A stretch of 12,892 bases of DNA, from positions 1 to 12,892 of the forward strand of contig JAJZZQ010000034.1 in NCBI GenBank assembly GCA_021797525.1, written 5' to 3'. This document shows, piece by piece, positions 1-7,414 of the stretch (its first letter is position 1; each line of letters opens with the position of its first letter). Origin of the DNA: Thermoplasmata archaeon. GTDB taxonomy: Archaea; Thermoplasmatota; Thermoplasmata; Thermoplasmatales; Thermoplasmataceae. A program made the translations under genes and the position numbers. The notes under the pieces were generated by a model, which had not been told where the DNA came from, did no database searches, and saw only the letters and a program-made list of their open reading frames with translations.

Positions 1-455
1 CCAAAATTAAGGATTTGAACCCCGAATCCAGAAGAGTAAATGTTTTGGGGAAAGTAATTAGCGTAGGAGAGCCAAGAGCCATACAGACCAGGTTTGGAGA
101 AGAAAAATCCGTTACCGAGGTCTATATCGGAGACGATACAGGAAAGATCATTCTTTCACTGTGGGGAGATCAGGCAAATCAGGCTGCAAGCGGCAAGACA
201 CTGCAGATTGATAATGGCTACATCTCACTGGTGAGAGGCCACATGAGACTGAATGTTGGAAAATACGGCTCCATGAAGGAAAGTGATGAGGAGGTGTCAG
301 AAGTGAACGAATCCTTTGACCTCAGTGAAAAGGAACACGAAAACACTTTCAGAAATCACAGAAACTTTGGCGGCGGAAACGGCGGCAGAGGAAGGAGCTA
401 CTACGGCGGCAACAACAGGGGCGGCCGTGGCAGAGACAACGACAACTACGATTAA
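1..455 (+). CDS. ssb: OB-fold single-stranded DNA-binding protein, crenarchaeal type (5' end outside window)
   Basis: The gene is cut by the left edge: the frame is open to base 3, reading K-I-K-D-L-N-P before the first possible in-window start (TTG at 15). That leading segment belongs to the conserved N-terminus of this family, so TTG 15 is probably not the real start. The visible part has one OB fold (VNVLGKV, then GDDTGKIILSLWG with the aromatic residue that usually stacks on bases, then LVRGHMRLNVGKYG). A linker follows, then a Gly/Arg/Tyr/Asn-rich tail ending in Asp residues. From family knowledge, Sulfolobus SSB has the same plan: one OB fold, a flexible RGG-like tail and an acidic tip used for partner contacts. 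Expected role: coating ssDNA in replication and repair, possibly also binding RNA. It converges on the DNA ligase gene. Identity is confident; the start lies outside the window. Confidence 0.88.
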   Translation, partial: KIKDLNPESRRVNVLGKVISVGEPRAIQTRFGEEKSVTEVYIGDDTGKIILSLWGDQANQAASGKTLQIDNGYISLVRGHMRLNVGKYGSMKESDEEVSEVNESFDLSEKEHENTFRNHRNFGGGNGGRGRSYYGGNNRGGRGRDNDNYD

Positions 456-474
456 TTTCAACAATATTTAATGC

Positions 475-491
475 GGGAGGATTTACCTCCA
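475..491. terminator. Short GC hairpin between convergent ssb and lig genes
   Basis: A perfect 5-bp stem, GGAGG at 476-480 pairing with CCTCC at 486-490 around the loop ATTTA, fills most of the 36-bp gap between the two convergent stop codons. On the + strand T-rich sequence follows inside the end of lig (TTTCTTTTTC from about 498). It could end transcription from both sides. Archaeal termination relies mainly on U-tracts, so the role of the hairpin itself is an inference. Confidence 0.4.
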
Positions 492-2243
492 TCAAGATTT
501 CTTTTTCTGATTTTTGTATATCTCTATTATTTCATGGGTTGATGTAGAATCCTCTGGTTTTTTATCGTTCCGGAACTTGCCAGTAAATCTCGGGAACCTT
601 AGGGCCAGACCTGCATCCTGCCTCAGAACTCCAAATGCACATCTGTGTACTGGACTCAGCGTTATTTCTGCTGCAATTACCTCCATTACAACAGATGGAT
701 ATATCCATATATCCGGCTCCATATCTGAGACAACTCTTGGGGGTTTATTCTCCATTTTTATGTCTGAGAACATTGCAGGCAGGGCAGCAAGAACATCATC
801 GGTGAACCCTGTTCCAAGCTTGCAGACACTCTCATAGGTGTCTTCCTCTTTGTTGTATACCGCCATTAGAAGAGCTCCATATTTTCCACTCCTTCTGCCG
901 TGCCCATAAAACGCTCCGATAACCACCAAATCGAGTGAGTCATTGAACTCTGACTGGTAATCACGCTTGAATTTTATCCACAGCCAGCCTCTGGCTCCAG
1001 CTCTGTATACTGAATCTGGTGATACTTTTTTGGCTACTAGTCCCTCACATCCATCGCTTATGGCCTGCTCGAAGAATTCTGATGCCTCTTTCTCCGAATT
1101 CGTGACAAGACGTTTTGAAAGCCTGAAATCATCGTTTTCACTGAAAATTCCTTCGAGGACCTGTCTCCGTTCACCGTATGGTTTTTTGTGTAATGCTTTA
1201 CCATCGAGGTATAGAATATCAAACAGAAATACAGCGAGTGGGACATCCTTGCTTACCTTTTCAATTTCATGAATTCTTCCCCGTCTCAATGATGCCATCT
1301 GAAATGGATACAGTTCCCCGGTCTCAGAGTTATATGGAACTGCCTCACCATCCAGTATACAGCTTTCGCAAGTGAAAGTCTTCCGGAATGCAGCAATAAT
1401 ATCCGGGAAGTTTCTGGTTGTTTCTTCAGAGCCCCGGGAAAATATCCTGATCTCCCCTTTGTAGAGGTGAATCTGGGTTCTCATTCCGTCATATTTGTAT
1501 TCAAAAGCCGTGTTTCCATCCATCTTTTTAATTATGTCAGAGATTTCTGGAAGCCGCTCAGCAAGCATGACTTTAGCGGGAATCATTGGTGTTGGTCCCA
1601 TGTTCAGGACTGAATCGACCCGTCCTTTCTGCAACTGAGAGGCAATTTCACCCATGTCAGGGTGAAAATTGAATGCCTCCTCTATCTCATCTGATTTGTC
1701 TTCAACTGCAAATGCCTTCGCCAAACCTGAAAGGATTGTTGCATCCGAGACTCCAAGCCTGAGCCTCCCTGTAACTATTCTGGTTATATATAGTGCTTCG
1801 TCAGGTGTACTGTTGATTAGAAGCCCCATTATTGCCCTGATCCTGTTTTCCTCGCTCCCCTGCCCCGACAACCTTGAAATAGAAAGGAGATTCTCATGAA
1901 GGCTGCTGACAGAAATTTCTTCCATAAATAGAGAACCCTGAGATTTTGCCCCCATGAGAGATTTTGCCACTATCCCGAGGTCTCCATGCCTTGCATATTC
2001 TGACTGTATATGTTCCAGGTCTGCTCCAGATACCCTTGAAAGAGCAGATATTATAATTTCGTCTGCTACACCAAGTTCAATCCCCATGTAATCTGGTCCA
2101 ACTTTTCCCTGGGTTATGTATACAAGAACACGCAGGTCTTTGTCTGCACGAGAAAACATTTCTGCAAGAAGGTCTACCAGCTCCGTCCTCTTTCTTGTTT
2201 CGGACATTCTGTTGAAGGTTTCTACAGCTTCTCTGAACAGCAC
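492..2243 (-). CDS. lig: ATP-dependent DNA ligase (archaeal LigB/DNA ligase I type)
   Basis: The 583-residue protein has the expected length and all nucleotidyltransferase motifs. The N-terminal DNA-binding domain spans about residues 1-210. The adenylation domain has motif I (E-Y-K-Y-D-G-M-R) with catalytic Lys250, RGSEETTRNFP near 270-280 (motif Ia/III region), LDGEAV 298-302, LFDILYLDG 340-348, motif IV EGLVAKK 400-406 and motif V WIKFK 422-426. A C-terminal OB domain follows. It seals nicks in duplex DNA through lysine-AMP and DNA-adenylate intermediates, using ATP (sometimes ADP in archaea), in Okazaki fragment joining and repair. The start is GTG, chosen because M-L-F-x-E is the usual beginning of the family; a GGATCA element just upstream could be a weak Shine-Dalgarno sequence. 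The gene lies 40 bp downstream of the MFS gene on the same strand, and a weak AT-rich element at 2273-2279 could be its own promoter. No defect is seen. Confidence 0.96.
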   Translation of the reverse strand: MLFREAVETFNRMSETRKRTELVDLLAEMFSRADKDLRVLVYITQGKVGPDYMGIELGVADEIIISALSRVSGADLEHIQSEYARHGDLGIVAKSLMGAKSQGSLFMEEISVSSLHENLLSISRLSGQGSEENRIRAIMGLLINSTPDEALYITRIVTGRLRLGVSDATILSGLAKAFAVEDKSDEIEEAFNFHPDMGEIASQLQKGRVDSVLNMGPTPMIPAKVMLAERLPEISDIIKKMDGNTAFEYKYDGMRTQIHLYKGEIRIFSRGSEETTRNFPDIIAAFRKTFTCESCILDGEAVPYNSETGELYPFQMASLRRGRIHEIEKVSKDVPLAVFLFDILYLDGKALHKKPYGERRQVLEGIFSENDDFRLSKRLVTNSEKEASEFFEQAISDGCEGLVAKKVSPDSVYRAGARGWLWIKFKRDYQSEFNDSLDLVVIGAFYGHGRRSGKYGALLMAVYNKEEDTYESVCKLGTGFTDDVLAALPAMFSDIKMENKPPRVVSDMEPDIWIYPSVVMEVIAAEITLSPVHRCAFGVLRQDAGLALRFPRFTGKFRNDKKPEDSTSTHEIIEIYKNQKKKS

Positions 2244-2283
2244 CTGTGATCCAACTCAGATCATGTCCAGTCTAATAAATGGT

Positions 2284-3498
2284 TCAATCTGGCTCTGATA
2301 TTGTTATTTCAGTTTCCTTGGGAACATTAAGGGCCGATCTGTTAAGGAATATGAAAGAAACAGCTCCGACAAGGCCCATCAGGCCAATTAGTGACCAGGA
2401 AACACTGTATCCAATTACTCTGGCAAATATTCCGAAAATCGTTGGGCTGAATGCACCTATTATGTTCTGGACAAAATTTACAAAGGAGAGGGAAAAGGAT
2501 ATCATCCCTGGATCTTTTATATTTCTGGCCGAAAATGTATAGAGAATGGAAAGTGTATTTACAGTTAACATGCCCAGAACTGCAACCTCAATCAGAATTT
2601 CCGTAAAACTCCTTGAATAGCCAAGTAGAATTACAAGGACGGAACACATAATAATTACTGCCACAAACTGAGCGATCTGATGGCGGTTCCTTGCGAATAT
2701 GTATCCTCCTATTACGCCCCCTGCAAACCCTATGAACAGAAAAAGCATGTCAAGAATGCTGGCGCTCTGAGATGAAAAACCTAACTGGGTCTCAAGATAA
2801 TAGACAAGGAGCTGTCCAACCACCGTTTCAGATAGAATACCAGAGAGAGCCATTACAGGAAGAATCCATATATTCTTTTTCCTTAGTAGATTTCCAGCGT
2901 TCCTGGCTGCTCCCCGAAAGGATGAGGATGTCACGCGAATGTCCCTTAGCACGATGAAATTCTCCAGTGCTAGAATTAGCATTATCATCCCGGCAATATC
3001 CAGTGGTGTCCGCCATCCCAGATATATATCAAGAAAATTCCAGCCTATTATCCCTATTCCTGCGCCAATATTGAAGGAGCCATTGAAAAGGCCAACATGA
3101 AAAGGATAGTTAGATTCTGGAACTATCTGATGCAGAAGACCCAGAGCAGGAGAGAAGAAGAATGCCGATCCCAGTCCGGCAAAAAATCTTGCAGCTATGA
3201 GCTCTGGAAGGTTCTGAGACTGGGCGGTACCTATAACAGACAGGCCAAGTACGGCAATCCCGAACACAGATGTCTTCACATTGCCTATTCTGGATGATAG
3301 AATACCTCCGGCCATCTGAAATACAGCCAGACCAATGTAAAAAGAGGTGGTCATAACTCCAAGCGAGACTATTCTCAGATCGAAATTGGATGCGATATAA
3401 CTCAGGCCAGGGGCTATATTGAACCAGTTCATTCCATAGACAGCACGGCTGAAATTTATTGAGGTGGATCTCACTCTGTAGTTCAATCCCTCGACCAT
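2284..3498 (-). CDS. Major facilitator superfamily transporter, substrate unknown
   Basis: The 404-residue protein is hydrophobic throughout, with about 12 predicted membrane segments in two halves split by a charged central loop near residues 190-215 (RDIRVTSSSFRG...LLRKKN). The loop between TM2 and TM3 carries a recognisable MFS motif A (GGILSSRIGNVKT, about 64-76), with Ser where Asp is usual. There is no signal peptide; the short N-terminus and the charged C-terminal tail should lie in the cytoplasm. It is a secondary carrier of the cytoplasmic membrane, probably proton-coupled in an acidophile, but nothing in the sequence fixes the substrate or direction. ATG start 5 bp after the truA stop indicates co-transcription with truA; the ligase gene follows 40 bp later. 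Neither neighbour suggests a substrate. Family assignment is firm, function open. Confidence 0.85.
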   Translation of the reverse strand: MVEGLNYRVRSTSINFSRAVYGMNWFNIAPGLSYIASNFDLRIVSLGVMTTSFYIGLAVFQMAGGILSSRIGNVKTSVFGIAVLGLSVIGTAQSQNLPELIAARFFAGLGSAFFFSPALGLLHQIVPESNYPFHVGLFNGSFNIGAGIGIIGWNFLDIYLGWRTPLDIAGMIMLILALENFIVLRDIRVTSSSFRGAARNAGNLLRKKNIWILPVMALSGILSETVVGQLLVYYLETQLGFSSQSASILDMLFLFIGFAGGVIGGYIFARNRHQIAQFVAVIIMCSVLVILLGYSRSFTEILIEVAVLGMLTVNTLSILYTFSARNIKDPGMISFSLSFVNFVQNIIGAFSPTIFGIFARVIGYSVSWSLIGLMGLVGAVSFIFLNRSALNVPKETEITISEPD

Positions 3499-3503
3499 AA
3501 CGT

Positions 3504-4283
3504 TCAGCTATATTTATGTGACCGACCAAGATCAGCTGTTATCCTGTCAAGAACAATGTACCTTGACCATTGCTCATCTTCAGCTCGTGAATAGTATCTT
3601 TCCTTTGATGTAACGGATAATCTCCGGAACTCAATGCCCGGATATGAGATTTCAGTGAGTACAAGTGGTATTGGCGATGCCGGTTTCCTGGACCAACCCC
3701 GGATATTGAATGGGTCTGTCAAAAGACCTTTTGAAACATTTTCAGTGCTGAACCCAACTATATTCCTGATCTGCATCCATACGAAGCTCTTTGCAGTAAA
3801 GTCTACTCTCACTGTATTTTCCCCTGTTCTCAGAACCTGGATCTTCTCTATTGTCCGGACTGGATTTCTTGAATCTCTCCTGCAGAACTGATGGAAGTCA
3901 TGAGTTCCAACAAACATCGATAACTGGGAAGAAAGGAGATCTGGATCAAATTCACCCCTGAGGAAGTAACTGTATGTCTTTCTCAGGCAGTGCCTGGGGT
4001 TAGCATCCTCATTCACTTCTGCATACCCGGTGAAGAATATTCCTCTGCAATGGGAATTCAATATGCCGGCAACTTTCTGGGCTGATTCTTCGGTGGATAT
4101 TTTAAGCACATTCCCTGTTGCGGATACTCCCCTGTCAGTTCTTGCTGCGCATGCAATGCCATCTGCAAGCGAATTTTCCTCGAGAACACTGATTATTGCA
4201 TCTTCTATGCTGTTGTTGCCATTTCCCCTCTGAAATCCTGAAAAATTATAACCTTCATATCCGAACCTGAGGAAATAGTACAC
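3504..4283 (-). CDS. truA: tRNA pseudouridine synthase A (TruA/Pus3 family)
   Basis: The 259-residue protein has the TruA signature: the N-terminal F-x-Y-x-G-x-N-F-S-G-F-Q segment at about 7-18 and the catalytic loop A-R-T-D-R-G-V-S-A (47-55) with nucleophilic Asp50. Later elements also fit, including HDFHQFCRRDS near 128-138 and FVWMQIRNIVGF near 166-177. The enzyme converts uridines in the anticodon arm of tRNAs (positions 38-40 in bacteria, 38/39 in archaea and eukaryotes) to pseudouridine. The start is GTG, with no good ATG in frame nearby; an ATG eight bases further upstream is out of frame. An AT-rich palindrome centred 22-23 nt upstream suggests a leaderless or very short-leader transcript. 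It heads the likely truA-MFS(-lig) unit and is divergent from the flavoprotein gene. Length is normal and no key residue is missing. Confidence 0.93.
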   Translation of the reverse strand: MYYFLRFGYEGYNFSGFQRGNGNNSIEDAIISVLEENSLADGIACAARTDRGVSATGNVLKISTEESAQKVAGILNSHCRGIFFTGYAEVNEDANPRHCLRKTYSYFLRGEFDPDLLSSQLSMFVGTHDFHQFCRRDSRNPVRTIEKIQVLRTGENTVRVDFTAKSFVWMQIRNIVGFSTENVSKGLLTDPFNIRGWSRKPASPIPLVLTEISYPGIEFRRLSVTSKERYYSRAEDEQWSRYIVLDRITADLGRSHKYS

Positions 4284-4301
4284 TGCCAGTCATCAGCAAG
4301 A

Positions 4302-4309
4302 ATTTAAAA
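4302..4309. promoter_or_regulatory. AT-rich TATA-like palindrome in the truA / flavoprotein divergent spacer
   Basis: The only TATA-like element in this 34-bp spacer is the symmetric TTTAAA at 4303-4308. Its centre is about 22.5 nt upstream of the truA GTG, the same spacing as the TATA-like box before the aldolase gene (7386-7393). On the other strand it lies only 12 nt before ATG 4318 but 27-28 nt before an in-frame TTG at 4333. A symmetric TATA box could serve both directions; that dual use is an inference. Confidence 0.4.
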
Positions 4310-4317
4310 TACATTTC

Positions 4318-5298
4318 ATGGATTGCATCGAGTTGATACAGATAGCGGGCCTAGGAGTTTCCGGTTCGTACCTGCTTAACAGGCTTTCCAGTGAAGGGAT
4401 AGAATGTGAGGGATATGATCCGAGACCTGATGGTTTTCCCGTTCCTTGCGGTTACGCCCTGAATTCTAGGCTCTTCTTCAGGTTCTGTGAACTGGCGTCC
4501 CTGGATTCAGAGAAATATATCCAGGTCGTGGCAGATGATGTGATATTCACAAACAGTGCTGGAAAATCCGTACATTTTTCACCGGCAGGCCTGGCCACAA
4601 TTGATAAAAATGTCTTTCTTGCAGATCTTGTGGAAGATAAAAAACGCCACCATTCCCAGTTGAAAAAGACAGGCAGCGGCATAACTATTGATGCCACTGG
4701 TGTCAGCAGGTCCATTCTGGGGCCCGTAGAACAAGATTTCACAATGAGGACTATAGAATACATTTCAGATCCCACGGGAGATTCAGGATTCCGATTCAGG
4801 TTCTTCCCCTCTGGATCAGGTTACCACTGGATATTCCCTCTCAAAAGTTTCAGCCATGTAGGAGCAGGATCAGATGATCTGGATGCCATACGGGAATCAC
4901 TAGAAGGGACTCCGCATAGCCGGGTCCTGTCACGTAACATAAGACTCAAGCCTCTCTTTGATAACATCTCCTCAGGCAATGTTATAGGAGTTGGTGAATC
5001 AATAGGGACCGTATCGCCAATTACCGGTGAGGGCATTGTGCCCAGCCTTGAATGTGCGGAAATTCTTTTTCAGATACTCAGGGAAAACGATGACCTTGAC
5101 ACAATTCTTGAAAAGTACAGTGAACAGCTGAGGCAAAGTTATTCCAGATACCTCAGGCTCTTTGATCTCCTCATGAATGTCCGAAACAGCAGGTTGCTGA
5201 GCCTTAGAAACTTCGGCGCCCTATCGCCAGCAAGGGAGGATCTGCGGTACTTTGGCATAGAGGCGAGCATTACAAAGATAATAGCAGCACTTCTATGA
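4318..5298 (+). CDS. Geranylgeranyl reductase-like FAD-dependent oxidoreductase (short, divergent)
   Basis: The 326-residue protein starts with a Rossmann dinucleotide motif (G11-L-G-V-S-G16), followed by a PCGYAL segment with Cys44, which parallels the Cys-Gly segment of GGR enzymes. D-A-T-G-V-S-R-S is at 125-132. The GGR family signature Y-x-W-x-F-P-x7-G-x-G is exact at 169-184 (YHWIFP...GAG). The second FAD element GVGESIGTVSPITGEGI (224-240) has Glu where Gly-Asp is usual. Known GGRs saturate the geranylgeranyl chains of archaeal diether lipids and are about 390-400 residues; this one is shorter, so it may be a paralogue with another isoprenoid substrate. ATG 4318 has no Shine-Dalgarno sequence, and TTG 4333 would give M-I-Q-I-A-G-L-G, a tighter Rossmann N-terminus. 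It stands alone, divergent from truA. The superfamily is fairly certain; the substrate is unknown. Confidence 0.72.
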   Translation: MDCIELIQIAGLGVSGSYLLNRLSSEGIECEGYDPRPDGFPVPCGYALNSRLFFRFCELASLDSEKYIQVVADDVIFTNSAGKSVHFSPAGLATIDKNVFLADLVEDKKRHHSQLKKTGSGITIDATGVSRSILGPVEQDFTMRTIEYISDPTGDSGFRFRFFPSGSGYHWIFPLKSFSHVGAGSDDLDAIRESLEGTPHSRVLSRNIRLKPLFDNISSGNVIGVGESIGTVSPITGEGIVPSLECAEILFQILRENDDLDTILEKYSEQLRQSYSRYLRLFDLLMNVRNSRLLSLRNFGALSPAREDLRYFGIEASITKIIAALL

Positions 5299-5341
5299 TT
5301 TTCTTAGAGTTAAGACTAACAATATACTGAATCTTTCTTTT
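5299..5341 (+). terminator. T-tracts downstream of the flavoprotein gene
   Basis: The + strand reads TTTTCTT directly after the stop codon (5299-5305) and CTTTCTTTT at 5333-5341, within the 95-bp gap before the convergent aldolase gene. A weak 4-bp inverted repeat (GTTA/TAAC, about 5309-5320) lies between them. U-rich tracts are the usual archaeal termination signal. No comparable tract is seen on the minus strand for the aldolase gene. Nothing else is recognisable in the gap. Confidence 0.35.
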
Positions 5342-5393
5342 ACATGAGTAGGGTACATATTCAGATGTGATGTTGATAAGGTGTTTGTCTGTA

Positions 5394-7367
5394 TTATAGA
5401 ACTCCACCGTCAACAGGAATCATAGCATCGGTGGTTGCACCGAATATATCCTCATTGACCAGTGCCAGAAGTACATTTGCAACATGTTCAGGGAGAACCT
5501 CTCTCCTGAGCAGGTTTGTTGTTTTATATTCCTCAACGGTCTGGCCTTTTGCTTTTGCTCTTGACTCAAGAACTCCCCCTTCCCAGATCAGGGAACCACG
5601 GAACACCTTGTCTGGGTTGATTATGTTAGACCGGATCCCATATTTCCCTCCCTCTTTGGCCACATAATGGCACATCTGCGCAGCCATGGCTTTGGTCGAC
5701 CCGTATGAGAGCATCTCCGGGCCTGGATGAAGAAGGTTCTTAGTTATATTGAAAACTATGTTCCCGCCAAGGCCTGAATTCTTCATAAGCCTGAATGTCT
5801 CCCTGGTCATCAGGAACGTCCCCCTTGCATTAACCTGATAATGCCTGTCCAATTCCTCAGCAGATATGTCAGTCAGAGGTGCGCTTTTAAGTATCCCGGC
5901 ATTGTTGAAGAGTATATCAACTCCGCCTGACCGGTCAACTATGCTCTGGAAAGCTCTTTTAACATCTTCCTCTGATGATATGTCACACCGAATTCCGACC
6001 ACTCTTGATCCTGTTTCTTTTTCGATTCGGGAGGCGCTTTCTTCTATCTGCTGGCTGAGGTCAATGGCAAAAACCATTGAGCCATTTCTCGCAAGCGTGT
6101 GTGCAGCAACATATCCGATCCCGTTCGCCGCACCTGTCACAACTGATATCTTACCCTGGAGAGGCCTTGGGACAAATTTCTTCAGTTTAGCCTCCTCAAG
6201 AGGCCAGTACTCCATCTCAAACGATGCTTCCCTTGATATGAATGAATGCTTTGAAAATCTGGAAGAGGCAAGATTCACCTTGAAGGAATGGATGAACTGG
6301 TCCACTATTATTCTGCATTCTTTCCAAGTGGTGGCTGCTGTAATAATGCCAAATCCCTGTATTACAATGATAGGAGGAAATGGATCGTGCATGGGATACT
6401 TTTCGCCGATGTATTTTTTGTATTCCTGGGTGTAGTTATTCAGATAACTTTCAATCTGTGAATCAATATCTTCTATTGAGGATACGTAGAGATAATCATA
6501 CTTGGTCCTTATCAACATGTCCGGTGTGGCTGGCCCGGCATTCCAGAATTCTTTAGCCTCTTTCGTCCTTGAGATAGTCAATGCTTCTTCCCCAGTCTCG
6601 ATTAACAGAACTTTTTTTGACTTTTTTGAAAGAATTCCCCTGAGATGCGGTATGGCAGCCATGATGCTTTCACGATCAGCAACAGGATATTGTGGACTCA
6701 TGCTGAGATCTCCGCATTTTTTCCTGAGTATGGATCCTGCCTCATTTATCAGTTCCATGTGCTTCTCATAGCTCTCTTTTCCAGTGTTTCCAAAAGTGAA
6801 CAAACCATGTTTACGCAGAATAATTCCTCTGGTATTTGGAGGAAGATTCTCAACTAGATCCATAAATGCACGGGCCAGTTTGAAACCTGGCTGATAATAA
6901 GGCACTATCACGGTCCCCGGAAATAATTCCGTGATCTGGGAATCGGTGAGGTCCGTATTGGTTATGGATAGAATGTTGTCTGCGTGAGAATGAACAACGA
7001 AGCGATATGGAATGAATGCGTGCATGAATGTCTCAACACTAGGTGATGGCTGAGATGGGTCCAGCATACTTTTTTTCAGATAATCCGCCATTTCAACATC
7101 GCTCATTTCCCTGATCTTTTGAGCAGCCAGAAGATCATCCATACGAAGTGCTGTGAATCCGGACTCGTCTATTTTAGCAAGGTCCGAACCTGAACCCTTG
7201 ACCCTTAAGACCTTGACGCTCCTTCCAGTATGATCATATTCCTCAGTCTTTACAGAGGTATTTCCGCCGCCATGAAGTACCACATCTGGTTGCACCCCAA
7301 TCTTCCTTGAGAAATCAACACATTCCTTTAACAGTTCAGAATTAGCCGGATGAGGACCAGAGCTCAT
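5394..7367 (-). CDS. Bifunctional class II aldolase / short-chain dehydrogenase (rhamnulose-1-phosphate aldolase-alcohol dehydrogenase family)
   Basis: This is a two-domain protein of 657 residues. Residues about 1-390 are a class II (zinc) aldolase/epimerase domain: GGGNTSVK 33-40, a candidate catalytic Glu112 in SPSVETFMH, and zinc ligands H126-S-H128 plus His187 in RKHGLF. Residues about 400-657 are an SDR: T-G-A-A-N-G-I-G 411-418, Asp436 after the second strand (points to NAD rather than NADP), NNAG 488-491 and Y555-x3-K559. The usual catalytic Ser, 13 residues before the Tyr, is Thr542. Family members (COG3347) split deoxy-sugar phosphates such as L-rhamnulose-1-phosphate to DHAP and lactaldehyde, and oxidise or reduce the aldehyde. 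No kinase, isomerase or sugar transporter is identifiable nearby, so the exact sugar is open. ATG start; a TATA-like box lies 22-23 nt upstream, suggesting its own leaderless transcript although leuS ends only 47 bp before. Confidence 0.85.
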   Translation of the reverse strand: MSSGPHPANSELLKECVDFSRKIGVQPDVVLHGGGNTSVKTEEYDHTGRSVKVLRVKGSGSDLAKIDESGFTALRMDDLLAAQKIREMSDVEMADYLKKSMLDPSQPSPSVETFMHAFIPYRFVVHSHADNILSITNTDLTDSQITELFPGTVIVPYYQPGFKLARAFMDLVENLPPNTRGIILRKHGLFTFGNTGKESYEKHMELINEAGSILRKKCGDLSMSPQYPVADRESIMAAIPHLRGILSKKSKKVLLIETGEEALTISRTKEAKEFWNAGPATPDMLIRTKYDYLYVSSIEDIDSQIESYLNNYTQEYKKYIGEKYPMHDPFPPIIVIQGFGIITAATTWKECRIIVDQFIHSFKVNLASSRFSKHSFISREASFEMEYWPLEEAKLKKFVPRPLQGKISVVTGAANGIGYVAAHTLARNGSMVFAIDLSQQIEESASRIEKETGSRVVGIRCDISSEEDVKRAFQSIVDRSGGVDILFNNAGILKSAPLTDISAEELDRHYQVNARGTFLMTRETFRLMKNSGLGGNIVFNITKNLLHPGPEMLSYGSTKAMAAQMCHYVAKEGGKYGIRSNIINPDKVFRGSLIWEGGVLESRAKAKGQTVEEYKTTNLLRREVLPEHVANVLLALVNEDIFGATTDAMIPVDGGVL

Positions 7368-7385
7368 AAATGGGAATAGAGAGTG

Positions 7386-7393
7386 TTTATAAA
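7386..7393 (-). promoter_or_regulatory. TATA-like box for the aldolase-dehydrogenase gene
   Basis: TTTATAAA, itself a palindrome, is centred about 22.5 nt before the ATG at 7367 in the 47-bp gap behind leuS. No Shine-Dalgarno sequence lies between box and start. The spacing matches a leaderless archaeal promoter, so the gene is probably transcribed separately from leuS. Confidence 0.5.
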
Positions 7394-7414
7394 TAAATTA
7401 GGAGAAATTCTGAT

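Noticed and set aside
15..17. TTG at 15 as start of the SSB gene
   Set aside because: The frame is open to the window edge and the residues before it (K-I-K-D-L) match the conserved family N-terminus, so the gene is simply cut by the edge.
3110..3529. Open frame of 139 codons on the minus strand overlapping the MFS transporter start and truA end
   Set aside because: It is another frame of the well-supported MFS gene, with a cysteine/serine/arginine-rich product that matches no known family.
5866..6435. Open frame of 189 codons on the + strand inside the aldolase-dehydrogenase gene
   Set aside because: It lies wholly opposite a gene with clear aldolase and SDR motifs, its product has no recognisable domain, and it has no promoter or ribosome site of its own. 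It is a shadow of biased codon use.
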